Source: Pseudomonas sp. Irchel 3A7 (lineage in GTDB: Bacteria > Pseudomonadota > Gammaproteobacteria > Pseudomonadales > Pseudomonadaceae). Taken from it: 64,000 nucleotides of DNA. The position numbers and the translations under genes are program-made. A model generated the notes under the pieces. The model ran no database searches. It was not told the origin of the DNA and saw only the letters and a program-made list of their open reading frames with translations. Of this stretch, positions 45,563-53,896 are shown in pieces (positions within the stretch are counted from its first letter, which is position 1; each line of letters opens with the position of its first letter). The stretch is taken from assembly GCF_900187565.1 (NCBI RefSeq), contig NZ_FYED01000005.1, forward strand, positions 124,001 through 188,000, in the 5' to 3' direction.

Positions 45563-45861
45563 GAGCGGCCCATCCAGTACGCCACGCCCGCTGCCGCCGC
45601 CAGGAGCAGCGAGGGCACGATCAATCCGAGCCATGCCCGCCACGCCGTGCGACAGGCAAAGCACCAGATCACCGCCAGCAGGTAGACCACGAAAGAGCTC
45701 ATCATCCCGGTCACGACCGCTTCGGCCCGGGCCATGGGCACCCACAGTGTCAGGCAAACGCTGGACAGCGCCGTGATGACGTAGCCGCCGAGTACGGCCG
45801 CCAGCACCCGCGAGGTGACCGCCAGTCGATAGGAAACGGGGAGCGAGGGTTTGGCTTTCAT
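45559..45861 (-). CDS. DUF3649 small membrane protein
   Basis: A 100-residue protein with three hydrophobic segments (VTSRVLAAVLGGYVITAL, SSFVVYLLAVIWCFA, LIVPSLLLAAAAGVAYW). It is a known companion of PepSY iron-uptake proteins. First gene of the six-gene iron operon, with a Fur-box-like sequence upstream. Confidence 0.83.
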   Translation of the reverse strand: MKAKPSLPVSYRLAVTSRVLAAVLGGYVITALSSVCLTLWVPMARAEAVVTGMMSSFVVYLLAVIWCFACRTAWRAWLGLIVPSLLLAAAAGVAYWMGRS

Positions 45862-45919
45862 CGGCGACCTTGAACCGGGTCAGGCCCAGTGAACATCACC
45901 GGGCCAGCAAGGGCGCAAT

Positions 45920-45938
45920 ATTAATGATAAATATTCTC
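45920..45938. promoter_or_regulatory. Putative Fur box
   Basis: ATTAATGATAAATATTCTC matches 13 of 19 positions of the Fur consensus GATAATGATAATCATTATC. It lies about 60 bases upstream of the DUF3649 start, so the whole sigma/anti-sigma operon is probably iron-repressed. Confidence 0.7.
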
Positions 45939-46081
45939 ATACGCAAAGCTGCCGTTCGGGATCAGCCTGGTTTTGTCTGATAGGACTCACTGGATGGTTT
46001 TGGGGGCGTTGCGCACCCCAGCAGGAGCAAGCTCCCTCGCCACAAACGTTTTAACTATAAAGGTGGGTGAAGGCTGAAAAT

Positions 46082-46110
46082 AAAACGGGCCTGCATTGCA
46101 GGCCCGTTTT
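46082..46110 (-). terminator. Terminator after the HPF-like gene
   Basis: AAAACGGGCCTGCA and TGCAGGCCCGTTTT form a 14-base stem with almost no loop, A/T-flanked on both strands, 22 bases beyond the stop. Confidence 0.85.
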
Positions 46111-46132
46111 CATTGGGAAGTTAAATCAGGCT

Positions 46133-46543
46133 TCAACCGTTCTGGGCAGCCTGTTCGTTTTCAAGAAACTCTTCTTCCAGCAGCCTGTCGGCATGAGGCT
46201 TGCGTTCGAATGGCACCACGGCGGCGCGTGGTTTGCCGCGCAATTTGCCGAACAAGTGTTCTAGCGCGTGCTCGAGTTTTTCGGCAGCGCCGTCGATCGC
46301 CAGTTCCAGGTTGGCGGCTTTATGGGTGACAGAAATCGGTTGGTGGCCTTTTGGCCGCGCTTCCAGTTGGCAGCGTAGATCGTGGGGACCGGGCTTGTCG
46401 CCGTTCTCGTCCCGCAGGTGAACCTCGACCCGGGTCAGGTCCTCCTCATAACGTTCGAGCGTGCTCTCAATGGTGGTTCGTACCCACTCCTCCAGTCGGA
46501 TGCTGCTTTGAATATGGTTATCGCTATTGACTTGGATTTGCAT
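46133..46543 (-). CDS. HPF/RaiA-like ribosome-associated protein
   Basis: A 136-residue protein with an S30AE-type domain (MQIQVNSDNHIQSSIRLEEWVRTTIESTLERYEEDLTRVEVHL, then GHQPISVTHKAANLELAIDGAAEKLEHALE). A charged C-terminal tail follows. Such proteins bind the 30S subunit in stationary phase. It is longer than typical short HPF and is not next to rpoN, so it is probably a second, stress-related paralogue. Confidence 0.82.
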   Translation of the reverse strand: MQIQVNSDNHIQSSIRLEEWVRTTIESTLERYEEDLTRVEVHLRDENGDKPGPHDLRCQLEARPKGHQPISVTHKAANLELAIDGAAEKLEHALEHLFGKLRGKPRAAVVPFERKPHADRLLEEEFLENEQAAQNG

Positions 46544-46757
46544 AGTTCATCCCTTATTTCAGCTAGCTCGCGAGAGGCCGGTCAGCTAAGCCCTTGGGCG
46601 TCATCACCGTGACCTCTTGGTTACACAATCGGTCTGTACGCTGAACAATTCAACCCCTGAAAAAAGATAAATTTGTAATCGCAAAAAAAGCCGGACAACC
46701 GGTAAAAGCGCTGTTAAGGTCGGGAGTTGGGTCGTCCCGCTCCCTTGTCACAAATTC

Positions 46758-47705
46758 TCACATCTGCTGCTCCCCCAGCGGGTGCAGACTGCGAAATATC
46801 CCCGCCTCCTCCACCAGCCAATCATGCACCGCACGCACGCCCGGATGGCTCAGCGCGCCTGGCGCATAGAGCACCATGTAGCGCTTGTGATTGGGCACCG
46901 CCAGGCCGAATGGCACGATCAACGCCCCACGCTCCAGTTCGTCGTTCAACAAGGTTCGCCGGGCAATCGCCACGCCCATTCCGGCAATCGCCGCTTCGAT
47001 GGTCAGGTGATTGCGATTGAAGGTATGCCCGCGCCGCACATCCGCGCCTTCGAAGCCGATGGCGTTGAGGTAAAACTCCCATTCCGCGTATTCATAGCTA
47101 CCGCGCCAGGCGGTGATGTCGTGCAGCAACGGGAAATGCATCAGGTCCGCAGGGCCATGCAGCGGCGGACGACCCCGCAACAGGCCCGGTGCACAGACCG
47201 GGAAAATCTGTTCATCGAGCAAGGCTGTGGATAACAGTCCGGGGTAGCTGCCGTCGTTCAGGTCGATGGCCAGATCGAAGTCGCCCTCATGCAACGGCAC
47301 ACTGCTGTCCTCAGCCACCAGTCGCAGCTGAATATCCGGAAAACGCTGCTGCAGGCGCGGCAGGCGCGGGGTCAGCCATTTGCTCAGGAACGACGGGATC
47401 GAGCGCACCCGCAGGGTGCCGCTGATCATGCCCGCGTCCAGTCGTCGCAATTCCGCATCGATGCTGCCGTAGGCCTCGTTGACCGTGATGGCCAGCCGCT
47501 GGCCTTCGGCGCTCAGCTCCACGCCCCGGGCACGCCGATGAAACAGGCGAAAACCCAGGCGTTCCTCCAGTTGCCGGATCTGCTGGCTGACCGCCCCCGG
47601 CGTGATGTGCAGTTCTTCGGCACAGCGGGTGAACGACAAGTGCCGTGCGGCGCAGGAAAACACCTGCAGCCACACATAAGTCTGGGCGTGCAATTGACGG
47701 CTCAT
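46758..47705 (-). CDS. LysR regulator, GcvA-like, divergent from sdaA
   Basis: A 315-residue LysR protein with N-terminal HTH (SFTRCAEELHITPGAVSQQIRQLEERLG, residues 24-51) and effector domain. The AARHLSFTRCAEELHITPGAVS pattern is that of the GcvA-like group. It is divergent from the serine deaminase gene, its probable target. The palindrome TTTAG-N5-CTAAA lies three bases before its start codon. Confidence 0.88.
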   Translation of the reverse strand: MSRQLHAQTYVWLQVFSCAARHLSFTRCAEELHITPGAVSQQIRQLEERLGFRLFHRRARGVELSAEGQRLAITVNEAYGSIDAELRRLDAGMISGTLRVRSIPSFLSKWLTPRLPRLQQRFPDIQLRLVAEDSSVPLHEGDFDLAIDLNDGSYPGLLSTALLDEQIFPVCAPGLLRGRPPLHGPADLMHFPLLHDITAWRGSYEYAEWEFYLNAIGFEGADVRRGHTFNRNHLTIEAAIAGMGVAIARRTLLNDELERGALIVPFGLAVPNHKRYMVLYAPGALSHPGVRAVHDWLVEEAGIFRSLHPLGEQQM

Positions 47706-47707
47706 CG

Positions 47708-47722
47708 TTTAGTCCTGCTAAA
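47708..47722. promoter_or_regulatory. LysR-type operator between LysR and sdaA
   Basis: TTTAGTCCTGCTAAA is a perfect 5+5+5 inverted repeat at the beginning of the divergent region. The position next to the regulator's start codon suggests autoregulation. Confidence 0.5.
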
Positions 47723-47840
47723 GGCTGTCTTAGGAAGTTTCGTTGGTCACGTAGGAACGAGGTTGGCAGTATCGCTGAAAGTGCGCTTGTCCTACAAAAA
47801 TGGCAGCGATTCATCTTCCATTGCAGGCATAGGCTTTAGC

Positions 47841-49217
47841 ATGGCTATCAGTGTTTTTGATCTCTTCAAAGTCGGCATCGGTCCGTCCAGCTCCCATACC
47901 GTCGGTCCGATGCGCGCGGCGGCGACCTTCGCCCAGGCGCTGGTCGATCAGGGTTTGCTGCCTGACGTGCGGCGAGTGGAAATCCGACTTTACGGCTCCC
48001 TGTCGGCGACCGGTGTCGGTCACGCTACCGACCGCGCTTGTGTCATGGGCTTGATGGGGGAATGGCCGGACCGTATCGACCCCACCACCATCGACAGCCG
48101 AATCCACACCCTGCGAGAAACTGCCGAACTGTCCCTGGCTGGCCAGGTGACCATCGCCTTTGACTGGTCGCGCGATCTCCTGCTGCTCGACGAAAGCCTG
48201 CCCTACCACCCCAATGCCATGTCCCTGACAGCCTTCGGCGAAACCGGCGAGCTGTTCGAGCAAACCTACTACTCGATCGGCGGCGGCTTCATCATCGAAG
48301 CGGCCGAAGCCGAATCCGGCGTCGCCCCCGCCAGCGATGTGGTGTTGCCGTACGATTTCTCCAGCGCCGTCGAATTGCTTCAGTTGTGCAACCAGCACGG
48401 CCTGCGGATTTCCGAGTTGATGATGGCCAACGAACGGGCCTGGCGCAGTGACGAACAAATCCGCGAGGGCCTGCTGCACATCTGGTCGGTGATGCGTGAG
48501 TGCGTCGAGCAAGGACTGCAACACGAAGGCATTCTGCCCGGCGGCCTGAATGTTCCGCGTCGCGCCGCGAAATTGCACCGTAGCCTGCTGGAAATCGGCA
48601 AACCGAACGTCATCACTTCGACCCTCTCGGCAATGGAATGGGTCAACCTGTTTGCCCTGGCGGTCAACGAAGAAAACGCCGCCGGCGGACGCATGGTCAC
48701 GGCCCCGACCAATGGCGCGGCAGGGATCATTCCGGCGGTGCTGCACTACTACATGAAATTCAATCCGGATGCGTCGGACGACGACGTGGTGGCGTTCTTT
48801 CTGGGCGCGGCGGCCGTCGGCATCCTTTGCAAGAAAAACGCCTCGATCTCCGGCGCCGAAGTCGGCTGCCAGGGCGAAGTCGGTTCGGCCTGCGCCATGG
48901 CTGCCGCCGGTCTGGCGGAGGTGCTGGGTGCCACTCCGGAACAACTGGAAAACGCCGCCGAAATCGGCCTGGAACACAACCTCGGACTGACCTGCGACCC
49001 GGTGGGCGGCCTGGTGCAAGTGCCCTGCATCGAGCGCAACGCGATTGCCGCGGTGAAGGCAATCAACGCCACCCAAATGGCCCTGCGCGGCGACGGCAAA
49101 CACTTCATTTCCCTGGACCGGGTGATCCGCACCATGCGTGATACCGGCGCTGATATGCACGACAAATACAAGGAAACGTCACGGGGTGGTCTGGCGGTGA
49201 ACTGGGTGGAATGCTGA
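47841..49217 (+). CDS. sdaA: L-serine ammonia-lyase
   Basis: A 458-residue single-chain iron-sulfur serine deaminase that makes pyruvate and ammonia. The beta domain starts [27 protein letters not shown]. The alpha domain has [14 protein letters not shown] and the cluster cysteines in [19 protein letters not shown] and [14 protein letters not shown]. The ATG at 47841 is where the family begins; the much longer upstream frame is antisense to the LysR gene. Confidence 0.95.
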   Translation: MAISVFDLFKVGIGPSSSHTVGPMRAAATFAQALVDQGLLPDVRRVEIRLYGSLSATGVGHATDRACVMGLMGEWPDRIDPTTIDSRIHTLRETAELSLAGQVTIAFDWSRDLLLLDESLPYHPNAMSLTAFGETGELFEQTYYSIGGGFIIEAAEAESGVAPASDVVLPYDFSSAVELLQLCNQHGLRISELMMANERAWRSDEQIREGLLHIWSVMRECVEQGLQHEGILPGGLNVPRRAAKLHRSLLEIGKPNVITSTLSAMEWVNLFALAVNEENAAGGRMVTAPTNGAAGIIPAVLHYYMKFNPDASDDDVVAFFLGAAAVGILCKKNASISGAEVGCQGEVGSACAMAAAGLAEVLGATPEQLENAAEIGLEHNLGLTCDPVGGLVQVPCIERNAIAAVKAINATQMALRGDGKHFISLDRVIRTMRDTGADMHDKYKETSRGGLAVNWVEC

Positions 49218-49275
49218 TCGCTTTAGAGGCACGTCGACATTTATTGCCCTGAAACGGGCCGACAAATGCAAACTT

Positions 49276-49364
49276 TGTGGGGCGAGCCTGCTCGCGATAG
49301 CGGACTGTCAGACGACACAGGCGTTGACTGGGCAGCCGTCATCGCGAGCAGGCTCGCTCCCACA
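49276..49364. repeat. REP pair
   Basis: Inverted REP copies in the 325-base gap after sdaA. Apart from the repeat, the gap shows only the probable promoter of the DUF3509 gene (49370-49540) and no gene. Confidence 0.88.
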
Positions 49365-49542
49365 TTAGTTTCTGCGTGGCCGCCATGATTGTCCGACAAT
49401 CCATCCGGCACGCCCCTTGCTACATCCCTGTTGCAAGCATTGATGGCGAAATGGCTATGGAATGGCCGATGGTCTGGTGTTGCGAACTAATCCCGATCTC
49501 GACCGGTCAACAACTGCACGTTCAATCAGGCGGTGACGCATC

Positions 49543-49860
49543 ATGGACAACCCCTTTCAGCTCATTACCGATGCCTTTGCAGCGGACTATCAGATCAACC
49601 TGAGCATTCAGGGCCTGGACGGCAGCATCATGCTGACCCTGTCCAACTGTGGTCACGTCGTCGCAAAGCGCATGATCAGCGCCGAACAACGCAACGACCC
49701 CGAGCGCCTCAAGCGCCTGGTGCAAAGCATTCAGTTCGGCATCGCCATCGAACAGGGCCACAGTGCAGTGGCGATCCTCGAAGCCATGATCGATGGCGGC
49801 ACACCCCACCTGCCGCCACCAACGGCCAAAGGCCGGCCCCGACCTGCCATGGGCCTTTAA
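49543..49860 (+). CDS. DUF3509 protein
   Basis: A 105-residue cytosolic protein (MDNPFQLITDAFAADYQINLS...) of the DUF3509 type common in Pseudomonas. The function is unknown. Its stop overlaps the stop of the convergent psiE gene by four bases. Confidence 0.85.
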   Translation: MDNPFQLITDAFAADYQINLSIQGLDGSIMLTLSNCGHVVAKRMISAEQRNDPERLKRLVQSIQFGIAIEQGHSAVAILEAMIDGGTPHLPPPTAKGRPRPAMGL

Positions 49861-50357
49861 ATTTCGCCCTTTTCCACTTCCGGCTGCTCACTGGAACCCG
49901 TACCGATCTTGCGATGCGGGTTTTCAATTTTCACCGATGGAAATTGCGACGAAGCGTAACGCACCACCAGAATCGCAAACGCCAGCAGCAGAATCCCGCC
50001 GCACAGGTAAATGATCCCCAGGTCCGGCGGGTTGTGGTGCGACACGTTGGAAATCAGCAAACGTGTCAGTGCGGTAATGGCCACGTAGATCAGGAAGCGC
50101 ACCGGCATGTGGTTGGTCTTGAAATAAATCCCGACCATCGCCCCCAGTTCCAGGTAGATGAACAGCAGCAAGATGTCATCGATCTTGATGTGCCCTTCTT
50201 CGATCATCCCAAGAAACTCCATCACCGCCGCCCACGCGGTTACGGCACCGATGGCAAACAGCGCCAGGTAGTGAAAGGTCTCGACGAACAGGTTGCCCAG
50301 GGATTCCGCCAGTTCATGCACGCTCTGGCGCAGGTTTTCGGCCCAGTTGATTTTCAC
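49857..50357 (-). CDS. psiE: PsiE-type phosphate-starvation-inducible membrane protein
   Basis: A 166-residue inner-membrane protein with four hydrophobic segments and the conserved LLLFIYLELGAMVGIYFKTNHMPVRFLIYVAITALTR core of PsiE. E. coli PsiE is induced by phosphate starvation; its role is unknown. No Pho box was identified upstream in this window. Confidence 0.9.
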   Translation of the reverse strand: MKINWAENLRQSVHELAESLGNLFVETFHYLALFAIGAVTAWAAVMEFLGMIEEGHIKIDDILLLFIYLELGAMVGIYFKTNHMPVRFLIYVAITALTRLLISNVSHHNPPDLGIIYLCGGILLLAFAILVVRYASSQFPSVKIENPHRKIGTGSSEQPEVEKGEI

Positions 50358-50523
50358 GATGATGCTTCCTTAGGTCGGCTCGACCGGATAATGCGGGTTG
50401 GACTTTACGTTTGTTCTACGCAGAAGCTGTTTTATGCAGAAACAGGGCCACGCCATCATGGCGAGCCGACGCGGGTTGCGCTCCGTGGCGTTTGGTCGCA
50501 CCCGTTTCAGTGAGGTCCCGATA

Positions 50524-50548
50524 CTGTGGGAGCGAGCCTGCTCGCGAA
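50524..50548 (+). repeat. Single REP element
   Basis: One forward REP in the 341-base gap between psiE and yebG. The rest of the gap holds the LexA box. Confidence 0.88.
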
Positions 50549-50638
50549 GAGGACAACTCGGCAGAGCTGACAAAACCCGAATTCGGTCTACATTAAAAAG
50601 CCACTACCCAAACCCCAGCGATTCGCTTATCCTTTTCG

Positions 50639-50654
50639 CTGTATATAAATACAG
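50639..50654. promoter_or_regulatory. LexA (SOS) box of yebG
   Basis: CTGTATATAAATACAG fits the LexA consensus CTG-N10-CAG exactly, 44 bases before the yebG ATG. Confidence 0.92.
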
Positions 50655-50698
50655 TAGTCGAATCAGACAACCAAATGTGAAGGCATGTGAGGTGGTGA

Positions 50699-51055
50699 AT
50701 GGCCGTCGAAGTGGTATACCGCAGCAGCCGAGATCTGGAGCGCTTGTTCATGGATAAAGCCGAAGCTGACCGTCATGACAAAATGCTCGAGCTGGCCGAG
50801 TTGCTGGCTGAAGTGTTGCACAAAGCCGTTCCGTCCCTGACCGAACAGCAAGTGGAAGAAGCCGGGATCTACATGGCGAAAAATCGCGATGTGTTTGCCA
50901 AGGCATTCAAGAGCCAGCCGGACGCCTTGTCCGAGTTGCTCACCGCGCCCGTTGAAGTCCCGCAACCGGTTGAAGTGGCGGCTCCCGTTGAAGAGGCGGT
51001 CGTTGAGCCGGTTGCCCCGGCCAAGCCAGCCAAGGCCGCCAAAGCAGCAAAATAA
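50699..51055 (+). CDS. yebG: YebG-family SOS-induced protein
   Basis: A 118-residue protein whose N-terminal 80 residues (MAVEVVYRSSRDLERLFMDKAEADRHDKMLELAELL) match YebG. A Pro/Ala/Lys-rich tail (APAKPAKAAKAAK) follows. It is induced by DNA damage in E. coli, with unknown mechanism. The perfect LexA box upstream supports SOS control here. Confidence 0.92.
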   Translation: MAVEVVYRSSRDLERLFMDKAEADRHDKMLELAELLAEVLHKAVPSLTEQQVEEAGIYMAKNRDVFAKAFKSQPDALSELLTAPVEVPQPVEVAAPVEEAVVEPVAPAKPAKAAKAAK

Positions 51056-51074
51056 GCAACGCCCGAATTGAACA

Positions 51075-51105
51075 GGCCCTGAGTCGAATGACTCAGGGCC
51101 TTTTT
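51075..51105 (+). terminator. Terminator of yebG
   Basis: GGCCCTGAGTC and GACTCAGGGCC form an 11-base perfect stem with loop GAAT, followed by TTTTT. Confidence 0.92.
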
Positions 51106-51127
51106 CATTTTCAAAACCCAAGATCGT

Positions 51128-52147
51128 CTATCGATACAAAACTTTTTCCGCGAGTTCGTCCGCCACTCGCGCCGGCGAACGTTTTTCCGCCTGGGCATGG
51201 GCGAACACTTCGGTCAGTCGCGAGCTGATTTTTGACAGGTGCGCGGTGATGGTCGCCAGCTCTTCACCCCGGTGTTTGAGTGAAACATAGATCAGCCCGC
51301 CGGCATTGATCACATAATCGGGCGCATACAAAATGCCGCGCCGTTCCAGCTGATCGGCAACGTCCAGATGAGTCAGCTGGTTGTTCGCCGACCCCGCCAC
51401 CGCCGAGCAGCGCAGTTGCGTCACGCTATGGCTATTGAGCACGCCACCCAGCCCACAGGGCGCAAGAATGTCGCAAGGTGTGCTGAGCAGCGCATCGTTG
51501 GCAATCGGGTGAGCGCCGAGTTGTTCCATGGCCAGTTGCACCTTGCCATGGTCGATGTCGCTGACCAGCAGTTCGGCACCCGCGGCATGCAACTGTTCCG
51601 CCAGTGCAAAACCCACGTTGCCCAAGCCTTGAATGGCCACGCGCAAGCCTTCGAGATTGTCGCTGCCCAACCGCGCCATGGCGGTGGCGCGAATGCCGGT
51701 GAACACGCCCATTGCGGCATGGGGTGCCGGGTCGCCCGCTGAAGTGGTGCTGGTGACGTGCTGGGTCTGCTGGGCGATGCAATCCATGTCCGCCACCGAC
51801 GTGCCACTGTCGATGGCAGTGATGTAGCGACCGTCGAGCTGATTGATGCAGCGCCCGAAGGCTTCGAACAGCGCGGCGCGATTGGCCACGTGAACGGGAC
51901 GAACGATGACCGCCACCCCGCCGCCCTGGGCCAGGCCGGCCAGTGCGGCCTTGTAACTCATGCCTTGGGCCAGGCGCACGGCATCCTCGACCGCTGACTC
52001 GTCGCTGGGGTAGGCAAGGTAACGACAACCACCCAGGGCAGGCCCCAGGCGACTGTTATGAATGGCAATGACCGCCTTCAGCCCGGTGGCCGGGTCGACG
52101 CTAAGATGTAGCGATTCAAGGCGAGTGCTTTGCATGAGAGCGAACAT
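51128..52147 (-). CDS. Leucine-dehydrogenase-like (ELFV) protein lacking the catalytic lysine
   Basis: A 339-residue member of the Glu/Leu/Phe/Val dehydrogenase family with the substrate-binding Lys66 (GMSYKAALAGL), the Rossmann motif IQGLGNVGFALAEQL and the Asp of DSGTSVADMD. In the family signature the catalytic lysine follows the glycine run (GGGK); here the sequence is QGGGVAVI, with Val78 encoded by GTG. This change should abolish oxidative deamination unless another residue compensates. The rest of the gene is intact and reads like a maintained protein. Confidence 0.85.
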   Translation of the reverse strand: MFALMQSTRLESLHLSVDPATGLKAVIAIHNSRLGPALGGCRYLAYPSDESAVEDAVRLAQGMSYKAALAGLAQGGGVAVIVRPVHVANRAALFEAFGRCINQLDGRYITAIDSGTSVADMDCIAQQTQHVTSTTSAGDPAPHAAMGVFTGIRATAMARLGSDNLEGLRVAIQGLGNVGFALAEQLHAAGAELLVSDIDHGKVQLAMEQLGAHPIANDALLSTPCDILAPCGLGGVLNSHSVTQLRCSAVAGSANNQLTHLDVADQLERRGILYAPDYVINAGGLIYVSLKHRGEELATITAHLSKISSRLTEVFAHAQAEKRSPARVADELAEKVLYR

Positions 52148-52330
52148 CGTAGGGCTCCCGAATCACTTCTTGTAGTCGCCAGTATAGGCTTGCGCACAAA
52201 AATTGCAGAAGCGCACCGGAATAACCGAAGCGCCCATTCAGACATTCGGAAATAACCGCTGAGCACCCTTGTGCAGCACTGGACGAATGGCACAGACGGG
52301 GCTAAAACGAGGCATTGCCCGGAGATTTTG

Positions 52331-53134
52331 ATGACCCCGCGCCAATCGTTTTTCGCCTGTCTGCAACGTTCACCGCCCGCGCTGTTCGAGGCGGCGCTAT
52401 GGATTGCCGCCGAACATGACAGCGAGGTGAATCCCGAATCGCTGCTGCTGGATTTCAAGACGCTGCAACAACGAATCAGTGGCAGTCTGCCGATGTTGCC
52501 GGTGAGCGAACTGGCACAACCACTGCTGCGGCGCATGAATGACCTGGGATTCGCCCAGGACGACTTTACCCCCTTGCGTCCGCAAGTGGCGCTGCTCAAT
52601 CGCGTGCTGCAACGCCGGCGTGGGCAACCCCTGGCCCTGGGGCTGATTGCGCTGGAATTGGCCAGGGGCCTGGAAATCCCTCTGGTCGGCGTCAACTTCC
52701 CCGGCCATTTTCTACTGCGCGTACCGGGTGCCGATCACCTGCTCGATCCGTGCGGCGGCCGTCGCCTCTACCCCAACGATTGCCGGGAACTACTGCAACG
52801 CCAGTACGGCCCGAACATGAAGCTCAGCGCCGAACACCTGGTCACCGCCGAGCCCGTGCAGATGCTGCAACGACTGTCGCGCAACCTGCGCCAGCTGCAC
52901 CTTTCCAACGACGATTACATCGGTGCCCTGGTCGATGCCGAGCGCGTGCTGGAACTGGGCAACGGCACCGCCGCCGACTACCTGGCCCGAGCCAGTCTCT
53001 ACCAGCGGCTGGATTGCCCCAACGCCGAACGCTTCGACCTGGAACATGCCCTGTTGCTCAGCGACGACCCGATCCAGCGAATTCGCCTGACGGAGCGGCT
53101 GGGGCATCTGCCGCCCAATTCCATCGTCCATTGA
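52331..53134 (+). CDS. SirB1-like transglutaminase-fold/TPR protein
   Basis: A 267-residue protein with a transglutaminase-like N-terminal region (RRGQPLALGLIALELARGLEIPLVGVNFPGHFLLR) and a C-terminal TPR-like part (LLSDDPIQRIRLTERLG). This is the layout of SirB1/YchA proteins of unknown function. GGAG stands before the ATG at 52331; the longer frame to 52271 is rejected. Confidence 0.87.
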   Translation: MTPRQSFFACLQRSPPALFEAALWIAAEHDSEVNPESLLLDFKTLQQRISGSLPMLPVSELAQPLLRRMNDLGFAQDDFTPLRPQVALLNRVLQRRRGQPLALGLIALELARGLEIPLVGVNFPGHFLLRVPGADHLLDPCGGRRLYPNDCRELLQRQYGPNMKLSAEHLVTAEPVQMLQRLSRNLRQLHLSNDDYIGALVDAERVLELGNGTAADYLARASLYQRLDCPNAERFDLEHALLLSDDPIQRIRLTERLGHLPPNSIVH

Positions 53135-53143
53135 ACCTCCCTA

Positions 53144-53231
53144 TGTAGGAGCGAGCCTGCTCGCGAAAGGATTTACCAGTCACATCGAAGCTGGATCTGC
53201 CTCCGTCTTCGCGGGCAGGCTCGCTCCCACA
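53144..53231. repeat. REP pair
   Basis: Inverted REP copies between the convergent ends of the SirB1-like gene and maiA. Confidence 0.9.
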
Positions 53232-53248
53232 GGGGGTGGTGTTGCGCG

Positions 53249-53884
53249 CTATGGGGTGTCCGGCTGATTCGCCGGATGCGCCTTGATGAACGCCGGGTGC
53301 GTAGCGGCCAGAGCGGCCACGCGACGAATCCGCGGCCAGGCTTGCAGGGAAACGTTGAAGCGCTCGGCCGCGTACAGCTGCGGAATCAGGTACACGTCCG
53401 CCAGGCCGGGTTGCGGGCCAAAGCAGTAACCGTCGTCACCGATCAACTGCTCCACGGCAGCCAGTCCCTGACTGATCCAGTGGCCGATCCACTCCCCAAC
53501 CTGCGTCTCATCGTGCCCCAACTGTCGCAGCCGGTTGAGCACGCTGACGTTGTGCAGAGGATGCACATCGCAGCCGATCAACGCCGCCACGCCGCGCTCA
53601 CGGGCGCGGGCAGCGAAGTCTTTGGACAGCAGCGGCACCTGTGGATAACGCTCCTCCAGGTACTCAATGATCGCCGGTGACTGGATCAGCAGCTCGCCTT
53701 CATCGGTGCGCAAGGCCGGCACGCGGCCTTGCGGGTTGATGCCAAGATACGGCGGCTGGCGATGTTCGCCACCGGGCGGCGCAATCAGGTTGACCGGCAG
53801 CGCCTGGTAATCCAGGTCCTTCAATGCCAGTGCGATACGCACCCGATAGGACGAGGTCGAACGGTAGTAGGTATAGAGTTCCAT
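53249..53884 (-). CDS. maiA: Maleylacetoacetate isomerase
   Basis: A 211-residue zeta-class GST that isomerises 4-maleylacetoacetate to fumarylacetoacetate with glutathione. The zeta-class motif YYRSTSSYRVRIAL with the active-site Ser pair is at residues 6-19, and QSPAIIEYLEERYP follows. Last gene of the hmgA-fahA-maiA operon, 12 bases after fahA. Confidence 0.95.
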   Translation of the reverse strand: MELYTYYRSTSSYRVRIALALKDLDYQALPVNLIAPPGGEHRQPPYLGINPQGRVPALRTDEGELLIQSPAIIEYLEERYPQVPLLSKDFAARARERGVAALIGCDVHPLHNVSVLNRLRQLGHDETQVGEWIGHWISQGLAAVEQLIGDDGYCFGPQPGLADVYLIPQLYAAERFNVSLQAWPRIRRVAALAATHPAFIKAHPANQPDTP

Positions 53885-53896
53885 GACCCGTTCCCC

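Noticed and set aside
47289..49217. Longer sdaA frame starting at 47289
   Set aside because: The first 184 codons are antisense to the LysR gene; the serine deaminase family starts at [12 protein letters not shown] (47841).
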